Shown piece after piece: positions 37,266-50,400 of a stretch of 64,000 bases of DNA (within the stretch, counting starts at the first letter, position 1; each line of letters opens with the position of its first letter). Made by a program: the position numbers and the translations under genes. The notes under the pieces were generated by a model. It ran no database searches. It saw only the letters and a program-made list of their open reading frames with translations, and had not been told where the DNA came from. This DNA is from Burhinus oedicnemus (taxonomy: Eukaryota; Chordata; Aves; Charadriiformes; Burhinidae): NCBI GenBank assembly GCA_008921705.1, contig VFFE01007638.1:1106532-1170531 (forward strand), read 5' to 3'.

Positions 37266-39025
37266 GTCTGAGCACAGCTGACTACAAAGACGCAAGTTCT
37301 AAGTCAAAGTAGTGCCGAAGCATGTTAGCTCAAGGGATATACAAATGCTAAAAATGGGCTAAAAAACTTCATTATCTTGTGGTTAATCTATCAAGGGATA
37401 AAATGTATTCTTTAAATATGAGATATATGATAACAGAGTATTTGTCCTGTTAAGTGATTCACTAAAAAGGAAATTTAAAAATCAAGACTACCCTTAGTTT
37501 CCACAGGGATTTCTGCGCAGTCTTCTGGACTGATACTGTGTTAAAGTATTAGTACAATTTTTTCAAGCAGATTACTCTGAACATAATGCTTTGAAAAATT
37601 TAAAAAAGAAGAACCGATAGCAAATGTCATTTCTTTCACATCTACAAAATGCAAACTCCAAGTGTTTTAACCTAATGAATAAATGAGTTTGTCCTTTATG
37701 TATAAAATATAGTTTGTGTTTGTTGCACAAGTTTTTTAATAATAGATGAATTTTAGGTTTGCTTCAACATATTCAATAAAGTGTGATTAATTTGGTTTTT
37801 CAAAAATGCAAACTAGACACTACTATATTACTCTGCAAAATGCACAGCTTGCAACATTATTGTCTCTGTGGGATCTTAAATTGAATTGTAAAATGTGTCT
37901 TATTTCCAGTTTGATTTATGTAAGAAATTTCAGTGGATAATGCCCTTTTTGAAGTTTCAGTGCTTTCTGCAAAGAAAAAAATACACAACTAAAAATCATG
38001 ACATAGCTTATTATAAATCACAGCAAAGTTTTATCCTTACATAATGTTCCATTTAAAAATCATATACTGATGCCACATACTATGTTCAATTCAGTGAATT
38101 AACTTTTTTTTGAAGCTTCGTATTATGACAGATTATATAACGCATTTTTGACATGTTCTGTGATTTTATTGCGATATTCTAAGTAATTACCAAATCTCTT
38201 TTTCTCTAAAAAAGCTTTCCTGTGCCCTGAGAATTAATCTATGATACCATTTAACTTGGCTTTTTGAAGTAAATATCACTAGATAAAAAGCCAGCTGGTT
38301 CTGAATAATGGGATACTTGAATGAATGTATTAGTGTTTGAAAATGAGAGTACAAATCTTTTAAAAAGATTAATTTCCATAAGAAAGATAGCTCACAGATC
38401 TACAAAAGAATAAATTCAAAACATAATAAACTGGCAGAAAGAGAGGTAGATTAAAGTAAAGGCAGCAGCACCTTGTTATTGCAGCTGTTGTATAGCAATG
38501 ATTCTGTATCAATTACAACATTTGGTAGGTACGGGCAGCCTCTTCAAAGGTTTCAGTATAAAGCTTGTGCCTGGAATACACAGTACACCCTACGTAATAA
38601 CTTGAGTGATTAATTTTTTTTCTTAACAGGACATAACTTTTGTTCCTAACAATTGAGTCTCTGGGAAGAGTTACAAAGACGCTTCTGACTTTAATGTGAA
38701 AAGCTAACATCAGTTTTGTTTTTTATTAAAGATTTGGATATGAATTTATCTTTATCATGAAAAGAGCTTGGCTTTATCACCAAACACAAATGCTGACATC
38801 AGCATGTAAACTGACTTTTGTTGTCCTATGGACTTTATTTTCAATATCCTGTTTCAAAATATGTTTCATTGAATGGGTCTAGGATTCTGTTCACACAATT
38901 ACTTTGGCCAAACATTAATGAAAATGAAGTTTGCTGATGCCACTAAGTACTGCAGGTTTGCATTAAACAAATTCTAAGACTCAAGGAATTAAATCATGTT
39001 GGGACAAACTTTAAAGTACATGGGG

Positions 39026-39050
39026 GTTTTGTTTGTTTGTTTGTTTGTTT
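39026..39050. repeat. Microsatellite (GTTT)5
   Basis: Five perfect GTTT units after a short gtttt lead, preceded by a G-run. Confidence 0.93.
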
Positions 39051-42000
39051 TCTGATGATGGGATTAATCTAGCTTCCATCAGATCTCCATGAAGTTTTTC
39101 ACTGGTATGTGTGGAAGTCAGATTGATCTTAGTATCCTATTCTGGGCAAGCTAGTGAGTTTGCTGAGAAACACAGTGTCCTGGAAAGATGTTATAAAGCA
39201 TTATATTAGTAAAGTGCAGGGAATTACACCTGCCAAATCCCAAAAACAAACTGTGAGACTTTATTCTATGGTAACAGCCACAAAGTGCTGAAAATGCTAG
39301 TACCAATGTAATTCAGACAACAACAGTTACGAGTTCCAAAATAACGTTCTTTTCTTGCAAAACTGCTGGAGAGCAGGTTTAACAGGACCACGGAGACCTC
39401 TGTGTCTGGACCATACCAGTGCGGCCAAGTCTAATGGGCATATGGAACACAACTGCAGAAACTTCGGTCTTAGCCAGATTCAGGCTGATTTTCAAGTGAT
39501 CAGAAATAAGTATTCTAGTGTCATCTTAATGACAAATTTTAACTCCTTCCTCCAAAGCTTAGAAACATTAAAACAAATGAAAATATCTGAATACTGAAAG
39601 ATATGTCTCTCCTGACTTGCTCTCTGTGGAAGCTGAATTGTTGCTGCAGTTGAAACTTAGAACAATGAAAGACATTTTAGATAAAAATTTCAGCTTAAAA
39701 TTTTACAAAGTTATAACAGTGATTACTGAAGACACAGCCTATACATAAACTGTACTATGTATACATATCTGCATATTCTTATATATACATGTAAAAGACA
39801 AGATCCAACATAATTTTTAAAAGCATCCTAACAGAAAAGTTACTTGGAACATTGCAATTTAAAAAACATTTGTAATGCAAAAGTTATAAAAAAATTCAGA
39901 ACGGGACTGAAGTACCTTGTCCTGAACTTCCATTTTGTTCTAGTATTTTTTCAGTTCAATTCAGCAATATTTTGGTTTATATCTTGTCTTATATTATACA
40001 TTTATAGATTTATTGTATATATTACACATTTTTCAATACGTGTATACTTTCCACATCACTAAAACAAGGCCGTTCTAATTGCAGTGCTTTCAAATGAACA
40101 TATTTCAAAATTTCTTTTGTATTCCATATTTTGCAATTTTGGCATATCACCACAAATGGAACAAAAGCAGATCCTGAAATGTCAACATTTCACATGGAAT
40201 GGATATTCAAGTGTTCCTAACATGCAATGTGCTTACAGTGACTACAAACAGACAGTGATGCAGGCTACAAGAGAACTGCTTATATGAATGCTACCCAAAG
40301 TAATAGTTGCAGAATGGCAGTGAAAGCAGAAGTTTAGGATATGGCCACATGAGAAAAGGCAATAATTAGTTAATAATTAAAGCTAATAATTAGTCCCTGA
40401 TAGTTAAGCCAAAGTAAGCGGCCACGTTGTATGACAGAACCTGTTACCCTAAACTTCACCTATGCCAAGAACACACAGCATGGGCAGCAGAGCCCCACAA
40501 GGAACAAATTATTAAGCCATGATAACTCACAGATTTTCATTCATATGCCCACTCCTCTTGTCAGGGATAGTTAGAGAAATATTATACTGAATATGCAAAC
40601 ACATATGACACTCACATACACTAAAAATGTCAACTATACCATCCGTGCTGTCTGTACTATACAGTTATATTGCAAGGCACAGAAACGCTTGCTGCTCTGC
40701 CAGATAAAGATAATGACAAACTTCAGCGAAAGAAGCACCAAGTCAAAAGCCTAGAATTAGATCTGTGCAACAGCTGCGATGACTCATCTTGAAGATCATA
40801 CTTTCCTCCATTATTTTAATTTGCTAAGTCAAATAAACTGCCAGACTCCCTTGTACACTTTGACAGCATTGCAGACCTCCACACAGGAATGAGCTTTCAG
40901 TGATTAAGAATAATTTGAACCACGTAAATGAAACTAAAAACAAATCAGGGATGTATTTCAAGATTAAGGAAAATGTCTCTTGCAATGGAACTGAAAGGAG
41001 TTTAGACATTACAAATAATTCATCTTAGAATTCAGTGACATTTACTATGAAAAGATGTTTCTTTTTAGTCTTTGTTAGAACTGGCTACAAAATGTTTACA
41101 GCAATTTTCTGAAAGCAACTCCAGATTCTTTTTTAATCATACTACTTCAGGAAAGCTGCTTTTAGTTAAAATATAAAAATCGTAGTTACAAGGTTTCTGC
41201 AAACATAACTGCCATTCCATTAAGGAAATGGCACAGCAAACAGTAAATAGTGGCCCCAAGGGAAATGTAAGTATTGATTTTATTACTATGTTGGTAGGAT
41301 TGTATTTGCAATTGTCAACTCTAATTTTAGGCTGTGCATTAAGTATCCTCATAATAGCTTAAGGAAAAGAGCAAATATTAATTAGAACATATTGATAATG
41401 TTTTTATAAGTCTTAGATTTAGTGCTTACCAAGCACATATTTTGAAAAAATACAAACCTACTTCTTGCCTGTAAACATAGCTAATAAATGAATAGGCAGA
41501 AACCATAATTACATGGATTATATGATATTTTGTGCATCAAGGCATCTGCTGGATGCAATTATTTAAAATTAAAACTAAAATGAAGTGCAAAGATATTTAT
41601 ATTGCACGTGGCTATGTTATGGCAAAGAAGGTTGAAGTCACTATTCAAATACAAAATGCTCAGTACATAGATTGATTGTGACTTTGATCCCAACAATTGC
41701 TTTTTGATAGTCAGACTTATTCACCATTTAGTCTTTGAGTATAGATGTCTGCTATACACAGAATTGCAAATGCTACTAAAGGTAATTCATGACCTTTTAT
41801 TCTACTCTTTAATTAATTTAAAACAGTACTTACATAAACCCAAACTTATTATACGTTATCATTTGTTTCTGATAATATCCACATGTACTTAACTAGCAGA
41901 AAAGACGCATGATTCACTTTGGTATTGAACTGCAAAAAGAAAATGCTAGCAGACAGATACAAGTATCTAATAGAAAATAAAGATTTGACGGCAACTTCTT

Positions 42001-42369
42001 CAAAGTTTCACAATCTTCCTATACGAAATGAAAAGACGGTGAGTATGTGGTGATGGTAATTTCAAACAATGCAAGACCGATTGGACAATTCACAGGAAAA
42101 GGATTTCCTACCCTTATGTACTTCGCATTTCAGTTTACAGTGTGATTTGCACAAAAAGTACACTACAGGTGCCAGCTGATTTAGCTGACACTTCAGAAAA
42201 ATCTATTCCTGATAAATTTCTTGTTTAATGTGTTAAATTTCTAAAGGTAGCTAAAAATAATAGTTTATGCCACCTACAGTGCATCAACTCTTGCAATTCT
42301 ACCACCAATCCTGATATCATCCATACTTCTTAAAAATCTCTGCTACAAGTATGTGACGATCACAGGATC

Positions 42370-42850
42370 TCAGTTTTGATTAAAGAAAAGAAAAATCCCC
42401 CTGTTCCCTCCAGTGGTGTGCTGTAATATCCCAAACTGGGTGAGTGCCCCTGTGGCCAGGTGAGCATCCCCAGCTGGGGACACCTCCCCAGCCACGGCCG
42501 CGCTTCCAGCCCTGCCAGGGACCTGCTGCTTCTGGGGTGCAGCTGGACGTTAAGACGGTTCGAAAAGTTTCTCCTATTTCCTGACAAATGACAGAGGCAA
42601 GGAAGACCTTGCTGAGTGTTTTCCTGCCCTTGCCCCCACTACCCGCACAACGAGGAGCACGCACAGGGGCAGGTTTGCTTGAAGGGATGCAGAAAGGGCA
42701 TCTCTGAGGCTCAGTGGGCTCTTCCGTTCTCTCATAGTCACAGAAAGCCACGCTCAAAAAGATACCACCAGCACCTTGCTCTCCACCAAAGCACAGTCTC
42801 TCCCAGAGCTGGTCTGGGAGCCCAGCAAGCAAAAGCTCTCCATACGTATC
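42370..42850. other. GC-rich intronic patch with a 150-codon open frame on the minus strand
   Basis: About 480 nt are clearly richer in G and C than the surroundings. The minus strand is open from 42832 to 42380 (150 codons). The peptide is rich in Gly, Pro, Trp, Arg and Cys, with no recognised domain. Overlapping plus-strand frames are open too, which suggests the length is a by-product of GC content. There are no convincing splice sites or match to known proteins. I do not call a gene. Confidence 0.4.
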
Positions 42851-43040
42851 CTCTGCACGTTATACAAACTCACAGCCTCTGCAGAAGCCTGCAGGTGAAT
42901 ATATTGAAGTATGTTATGTTTGGCATGTATCAATGCACACAGATGTATAGAAGTTCAAGGACCACATTTGTTATGCGTGTATTTATACCTTCTTTCCACC
43001 CGGGGACATCCAGATCTTAATCAAAAGTCTAACTAACACT

Positions 43041-43080
43041 TAGGTGGCGCAGAGCGGATTGTTCGTGAGTCACCTGATAA
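43041..43080. promoter_or_regulatory. Candidate regulatory cluster: CTCF-like core, AP-1, E-box/GATA
   Basis: Within 40 nt lie AGGTGGCGC (CTCF-core-like; the upstream half of the motif fits poorly), TGAGTCA at 43066-43072 (exact AP-1) and CACCTGATAA at 43071-43080 (E-box abutting GATA). Motif reading only; activity is not shown. Confidence 0.35.
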
Positions 43081-44362
43081 AAGTAAATTTCACTATTCAT
43101 ACTGCTAACTAAAATTTGTGGCTATTCATTTACTGAGCTGTTATTTGTATTATGCAGCTATATATTTGCTACCAAACATTTAAAGTAAACATAAAAAATA
43201 CACAAATAAAACATTAAACCTAAATTACAGGTTTTCATTTATAAGCATGTACATTTCTCTGACACAGTATAGAAGGGCTTCAGCAATGTGAGTACAGAAT
43301 GTCTGTAAGAAAAATAAAATGCAAACTTCTTAATTCTGTAAATCTGAGCCCTGGTTAAACTATTTTATTCCACAGGATTTTAGACTTTAAGCAAATGCAA
43401 TATTCTTAATGTAATAACTTTGTAAAATACCCATAACAATCAATACCCATACTTCCTAAACAAGCACTGCAATATGGCTGAAATAGTTTATTTCAATGTT
43501 ATTTCAATACTGCTTTTTAAAATAATACAGTTGTGTAAATGATGACATTACGTGATTAGCTGAAATCCTTTCTAAAGAAATTTTGTTTCTGTTACTGTTG
43601 TCTAACAAGACCACCACATTGCATCATTTAACAGGCCTGAGAAGGCAGGCAACAGAAAGAAAAAAACATCTCTTTGACTGCAAACCTCTTTGTGTATTAA
43701 GCAAGCAAAACCATGTAACTTCATGTTTCCTCTGAAGTGTTTAAGCAATAGTAACTGTATACTGTTCCTCAAAGGAAAATTCACTCTGCCTGTTTCAATT
43801 ATGCCAGATGTCATTACCAATATTTATTCTTGTTAAAAAGTTGAATTACAGTGGGAGAACCTGTAATCTCCTTTTTTATTTCAGATGTGCATAGAATCAT
43901 TTTAAGGGAGACTATTTTTTATTTACCGTAACAAGAGAAAAAGTAAGTGAATTCCAGTGTTACCTGAATCTGAGAAAAAAATAAACAAAAGAGAGACCTA
44001 CATTATATTTTACCAAAGTAGCATAAACAAAGTTATTGACAATGTTAAACAGTGCAAATGCTTTATTTTTCAGATAGTCAGAAACAGAAGTGTTTTTTAC
44101 TCTCAGAGAAATCTCTATTGTGGTGATGGGGAAAGCAGTCAAAAGCTTCACATGTTTCCCTTGTAGACCCTGCCAAAAGACCGGGGTGATCTGCTGCTCA
44201 CCGTCACACACCAAAATCGAGGTCCGACCTCTGCTAACACACCTTTTTGCCAGTACAAGATAGCGCCGATGAGGCTGCTAATTTTATCCCAGGGAAACTG
44301 GGCTATATTCTTGCAAAGAGCTGAAATTAAAGGCAGTTGTTAATTTAAGTGAGGAGGTCAAA

Positions 44363-44416
44363 GCATTCCAAAATACGCACCGCTTGACTCATAGGAATTT
44401 GGAATGCCTTACGTAA
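44363..44416. promoter_or_regulatory. Candidate enhancer core: inverted TEAD sites, AP-1 and PAR-bZIP motif
   Basis: GCATTCCAAA at 44363-44372 and its exact inverse TTTGGAATGC at 44398-44407 both contain the TEAD motif (CATTCC/GGAATG). Between them is TGACTCA (44385-44391), a perfect AP-1 site. Directly after the second arm is TTACGTAA (44409-44416), the palindromic PAR-bZIP/NFIL3 site. TEAD plus AP-1 is a known enhancer combination for YAP/TAZ-responsive genes. The motifs are read directly; enhancer function in DACH1 is inference. Confidence 0.5.
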
Positions 44417-47400
44417 ATAGCTCTGGCTGGTGACCATTTTCTGTGGCTAAACAAGCTGCTTAGAAAAATGCTTCATGCTGAGTCTTAGAAGCACTAGTAA
44501 ATTAAACAACATCAAAAAGGGAGAAAAAAAAAAGTTTACTACTTGATTAACACAAGATCCTAGAAGGAAGTTTAAAGATAATACAAAACAAAATCTCTGT
44601 TGTATGGAGGAAAAAAATTCTGCATGTTATCATATGAAGCTCTAATTTTATTTCAGCACTTAAACAGAATACACTGAACAGAGATTTATGTGAATATGTA
44701 GGAGTCAGAAGGGTTTGATATACAAACCTTTCGAAAGAAACTCTGAATTTCTTTTCTGTGAATCGGTTTATCGTATCACAGATGGCAGCCCAGGAGGGGA
44801 AATGAGTTCTACAGCCTCACCACCCACCGGTAGGGGAAGGGAGGGAGCAGACACCGCGGCCAGTTTTGACCCTACCCCCTAGAATACCAGACAGAATCGC
44901 TTCAAGTCACAATTTCCTTCTTACGCTGCTCCCAGGGCAGCATGCAATTATGTACTGCAACTGGCTTAGGGCAGGCTGGGTCCACAATTAGTCCCTTGAC
45001 CTTGCTGAGACTAACAGTGTGAGTAAGGTGAGCATGAAATATCTCTCTCAAAATTCTCAATTATTTAATGCAACTAATGTGACAGTAATTTTCCTGCATC
45101 TTTAAAAAAAAACAAAACAAAACAAACTCGCTCGCGATCATAAAAAGGGACTTGCCTATAAACTCAACTAAAAGGTCAAAATGGTAGTTTTAATTCAAAG
45201 TTTCCATAGCTTTCTCGATAAAATGAGTATGAATATAGATTGTCTCTTTATTTCTACTTTCCATTAAAACGCATAGGATTTTCTTCTACTTTCTGTAATA
45301 GGTTTATTAGTTATAGCTCTATTACAACAATACTCAAGGAAGTTCCATTCATATCATAGACAATTATCTGTGATAAAGCTCATGGCAGAAACTGTAGATG
45401 GAATAAATGCTGACATGGGTACATTAATGCACATGCCACTCACATCGTGTCAGGTACAGCTACCCCTTAGGTTTGAAGATACAAATACTCCTTTCAGCAC
45501 TTTGGCATATCTCAAGTAATTAGAAGCCATCTGCTGAAATCTTCTACATTCAGTCTCAAAGAGCCATCTTGAAATGGTTGGGGCTCTATGTCATGCTGGA
45601 GGGCATACCTTTCCCTCCACGCTCAAGCTGAAAGAGGCCTCAGACAGTGCGTAAGAATGAGATCATGCAGAGAAAAAAACACCGCCAGGAGTTTGACCTA
45701 GGCTGTCCAATTAATTGTCAGTGAGTTAAAACAATGCAAATTCATTGAACAAATAAATACAAATACAAACTTCTAAATTAAAGATGAAGCATGGGTCAGT
45801 TTGGGACTCAATCATAAATTAAATAATCTGTAATAGCCAATTAAAATAGAGTATCAGGAACAAGTGAGGCAGAGAGAGATGGCTCAGTTAACCACAGAGC
45901 GAGCAAAATGCATTTCTACTCATCTTGTAGCCAAGATGCAACATACACCTACTGCACACAACTAATGGGCACAGAAGCTGGTATCCATGCTTGCAGAGGA
46001 AAACTTTCCAGGACAACGTTAAAATACCATTGCAAACCAGAACTCCATGGAAAGTCACTATTCTAATCTTCCAGTCGGAGAAGCCACATAAGCAGGGTGG
46101 GAACCTTTCTATAACACCTGCCGTCCACAGGAAGTAGAAAAAACTGATTGCTCCTCACTATCTAAAAGGTCACTTTATAAGACAGATGTAAACACAAGGA
46201 ATAAAACATCTCACAGTAATATACTTTGAATGATTAAAAATACTGAGAGGTAAAACTGTTTTGACCATGAGATCAGTTCAGTGATTTTTTCTGTAAGATG
46301 TATAGAATATGATAAAGAGAGGGAGTTATTTTGATAGAATAGGAGCATACAATAAATTATAAATGGACAAAATCCCCAATCATAGAGTTGAAGAACATTT
46401 CTGAGTGCACAATATTAATGGAGATCAAAAAGGCAACTAACCCATGTGTAATACATGAGTAGTGAGAAGTAACCTCCAGAACTTCCATGTAAATCAGTTA
46501 GTTATATAGCACACTGGGTCAAGGTTTAGTGAAGCAACTTCTCAAAACCATAAAAATCACTTATTGGAACAGCTGACTCTACCGCATGTATGATGAGAAG
46601 ATGCTCTTTAGTAATCCTACGTAATTTAAGATGTTGCTTTGGCCAGTGACTATAGTTGGCTGATCAAGAACAATCAAAACAACGTAATTTAGAGAGCTCT
46701 CATAAGACAGGTGTTATAGTGTGGCCCTAAAAAAGGACATAATAAAGTCCCTGAATCTACTTCATTTCAAAGGACAAAAGGGAGTTGTGCCAGTCTCAAA
46801 AAGCCTAGATCCCTTTCTACACCATCTCTGCTATTCTGAGCTGGACACCGAAAAGTGGAGTCAATGCACTGCCTAGGCCCAAGGATCACGTATGGTACGG
46901 AGAACAGAGATGCTTCAGAAGCTGATCTCCCAAAGAGCTTTGATTAAGAATTGAAGCATGTATATTGCAAATATCGAAGTACAGATTATTTAGTGTAATG
47001 AAAAATGAAAATATTGAAGACTATGCCAGCTATTTTTTACTTAGGATGAAGCAAATTCATCACTTATGAAATATGAAAGGACAATATGGTACAATTACTC
47101 TTTCAGCAATCCATGTAGCAATTTTTTGTATGATTTTGAGGATAAATTTCTCAGAAATACAGAATATAAAAAATAATTCAGGGAATTTTGCAAATGACTA
47201 TTGGGTGAAATTCACTTCTTACAAGAGAGTTTATGATTGTAAGGGCTAGTTACCAAAATTTAGCTAGAAGTCCTTAGTCCATGCAGCTTTCTGCTGATAT
47301 CGCTGAGTAGAAATCCTGGAGGCACACTACTCTCCACCTGGTCAAGAGAAATTTCTTAACTATACAGATCCCTACAACAGGTGCACTTTCACTTATTCAA

Positions 47401-50400
47401 ATCACTGAAGTCAAACTCCAACAGTGTCCATGGTACAATTATTGTTGGCTGACATAACAACAAACCCCACCTATCTAGTAATCACTTAGTATGTCAACTT
47501 GATGCCATATTACAATGCTATTTTGTGAAGCCAGTAATATATCTATCTTTTCTTCACAGAACGATTAATCACACATTAAAAGTGGTTTCTCTGGGTAGTG
47601 CAAATTTGTTGCTTGTGACCACAAAAGTATACTGTTAAGCCCTGGCTGAATCTCCTCCAGCTCTCCCCGTCTCTGTCCATACTGCAGCAACATAGCTTCC
47701 CACACTAATAAAGATCTAGAAGAACCCCTTGCAATGTAAGAAACCCAAAGACACTCAGAGGGTGACAGAGAAGCCATAGGTGTTAAAGTCTTTCCGTAAG
47801 TCTCCCTATCCACCACAGCCGGTATCAGGAGCCACTGAGTTGAAGCTCACTAGCTGGAGAACAAAAAAGCCAGGAAGCCCCAGGAGACAAGCCTTCAAAA
47901 GGGAAACGGCATCCACCGTTAGGCAGTATTATTCAAAGTCCCGAAAAAGAACACAAACACACATTCAGTGCCTCTGGAGTTTGGTCAGTAGCTTCAATCA
48001 CAATAAAGGAAAAACTAAAGATCTACTAAAATTGCCTTAACTATGAAGTTCTGTAATTAAAAGTGAAATCAAATAGAGAAACGAGGAGCAGATGTTGGTT
48101 TTATTTCTGTATGTTGACTTTATTAAGGAAACATTTCCCCATTCCCCTCCCCCAGGACATCCTTTTCTTTCATTTATTTGCTATGTTTCCTATTATTTTC
48201 TTTTCCCACTAAACAACCATAACCTTCATCAGTACAATGAAGTCATTTATGTCTAAATTCTTGTTGCACTCGGGATTTTTCTTTATGTGTTTTGTAATTG
48301 TTGTAGTTGATTTAGAACTTTTATGTCTCAGATGTAAAATGGAAGTAGAATACAACCTTTTTTACTCTACTCTGATTAACACCTGTAAGAACACAAGAGC
48401 TATACAAAAATAATCTACGTATTTTTTTTCATAAAAGAACTCCTTCTCTAATTACTTTGTTTTAGAAAGCTACTGAAGATCTCCCCTGATATGAATTAAA
48501 CCAGCACCCAGTTGGTGCTTTATTATCTCTTCAACAAAATGATTTATTGTTTGTAGTCTGAAAGCAAAAGAGGAGGAAAATTACATTTTCTGTACCAGTA
48601 GCAGTAGCCCTATCACTTGCTCTATACTATTCTTTGAAGACTACAATGACCAATATTGTAATGACACCAGAAACAGTTAACTCTAACAAAGCTGCTTACA
48701 CAAAAGCGGTGACAACTGAGATCATTGTACCTCACGATGATTTAACCTTAGATATTAAATCTGACGTTTCTTACCTCAGCATGACCTGCTAGAATGTTAA
48801 AATTTCAATTTATCTTCTACCCCAGAGGCTGGACGTAACTGATTTTTTAAAAAATATTTTTGAGGTTTCAAATGAAGAAAGTTTAATTAAGTAGGAAGAC
48901 AAAAAATACAGGAAAAAATTGTCAAGAAGAGAAAGTTGCAAATCCTTCATGTGTATGTCTAAGCCATAAATAATAAACTAATTTTGAGATGATTGATTTT
49001 GTATATCAATGAGAATTTAATGCTTTGTTTTTATACATTGATTAAAAAGGCAAGACTATTAGTGCTTATAGAAGAAGTGTTGTAAACAGGAAAAAATTTC
49101 TATTAAGCTGCATAACTAAAACCAAATGCACAAGATGCATATAAATGCACACGCACAGCAGATAAAACATTGGAAATTCAAAATGCCATGGCAAAACAGA
49201 GACAGATGATTAGCGTGATGGTACTATGAGTGCAGGAAGTAGTTTACTTTCCAAACTCACAGCACCTTTGTAGCACCACAAACCCCTTCAACACGGAGTA
49301 AGAAACTACAGTTTCCTCCAGCAGTGAAGCAAGTAGAATATGCTGAATGGGAAAGCCAAGTACAGCTCTTTCCCTACGTTCTTCAGCAGTTCCAAGGAAG
49401 CTGGATGAAAATTAGTATTAGCAGAACACAACTGCAACGCATTCATGAAGTTCTAGAAGAACATTTCTGTGAAGTTGGCTGGGCTACCTCTTGTGGGCAA
49501 CTATTTAACAATTGGGATTTCTTTTGATTTGGATGAGATAATTGGAAAGCTTCTGATATTCCATAAGAAAGACAAAGAAGGAAAACACATCACGTTGTTA
49601 ACAGAGATGTTGTTTGTTGGTACAAACTTGGGATGATCTGCATCATGATCAGCCAGAAGTACTGCTAGAAAAATCTTTTATGCCAAGTCATAACCATCAT
49701 GATTTATCTTCTTTCTCATTATAAATTGGTTCTACTCAGACAAGGCTGAGAACAATGACTAAAATAACTTTAAAACAGATGAGACATCACAAAATCATAC
49801 CGTTATCTAAAAATTGGTAATTAGTTGCACCATTCACATTATTAATTCTGGATGTTACAGAAAGGAAAACCTTTTAAAGTAGCATTTATACATGCGTACA
49901 TTAAGGCAAGCAAGAAAATTTGAAATATTAGCTCTGTTTTGGAAAACATCCTGTTTTACTGTCCTATTAGTGATACTGTTGTTCCCTGATTCAGGGAAAC
50001 CGTGTTGCACAGGCAACGGCAAGCACCAGAGGTCTATTCAGTTGCCTGCATATAGGAATCTGCTGTCATTTCAGGTGCCCTGTGATATCTGATGTATCCC
50101 CACAGGGCTTGCAAATATAACAGAGCACCTAGCTGCGTATGATCTCTGCCATTCAGGAGCGGAAGCTGGAAGCCAAGTGGGATGCCTGAGGGCATCCCAA
50201 ACGGTACAAGGTACCTGTACTGAATCAAGTTGCTGATGTCTTTCTTGCTGGAAGCACATAGCTTGTCAGATAGTAGAAATCTGCTTAGCAATCTGCATAA
50301 CGCTCACCCAAAAAGCCTGAGTGGAAAACCACTTCTCTCTTGCAATCTTTAGAGAAACTTCACAGCATTGTCCAGAAAAGTGTGATTTATACCCTGTAAT

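Noticed and set aside
42380..42832. Protein-coding gene in the GC-rich patch
   Set aside because: No domain, no splice sites seen, and overlapping frames are open on the other strand as well. Kept only as a compositional feature.
47565..48040. Pair of open frames on opposite strands, considered as an LTR or gene remnant
   Set aside because: No LTR termini, primer-binding site or recognisable protein motifs.
49990..50300. Possible exon or repeat with moderately long overlapping minus-strand frames
   Set aside because: Balanced composition, but no recognisable protein and no repeat family identified.
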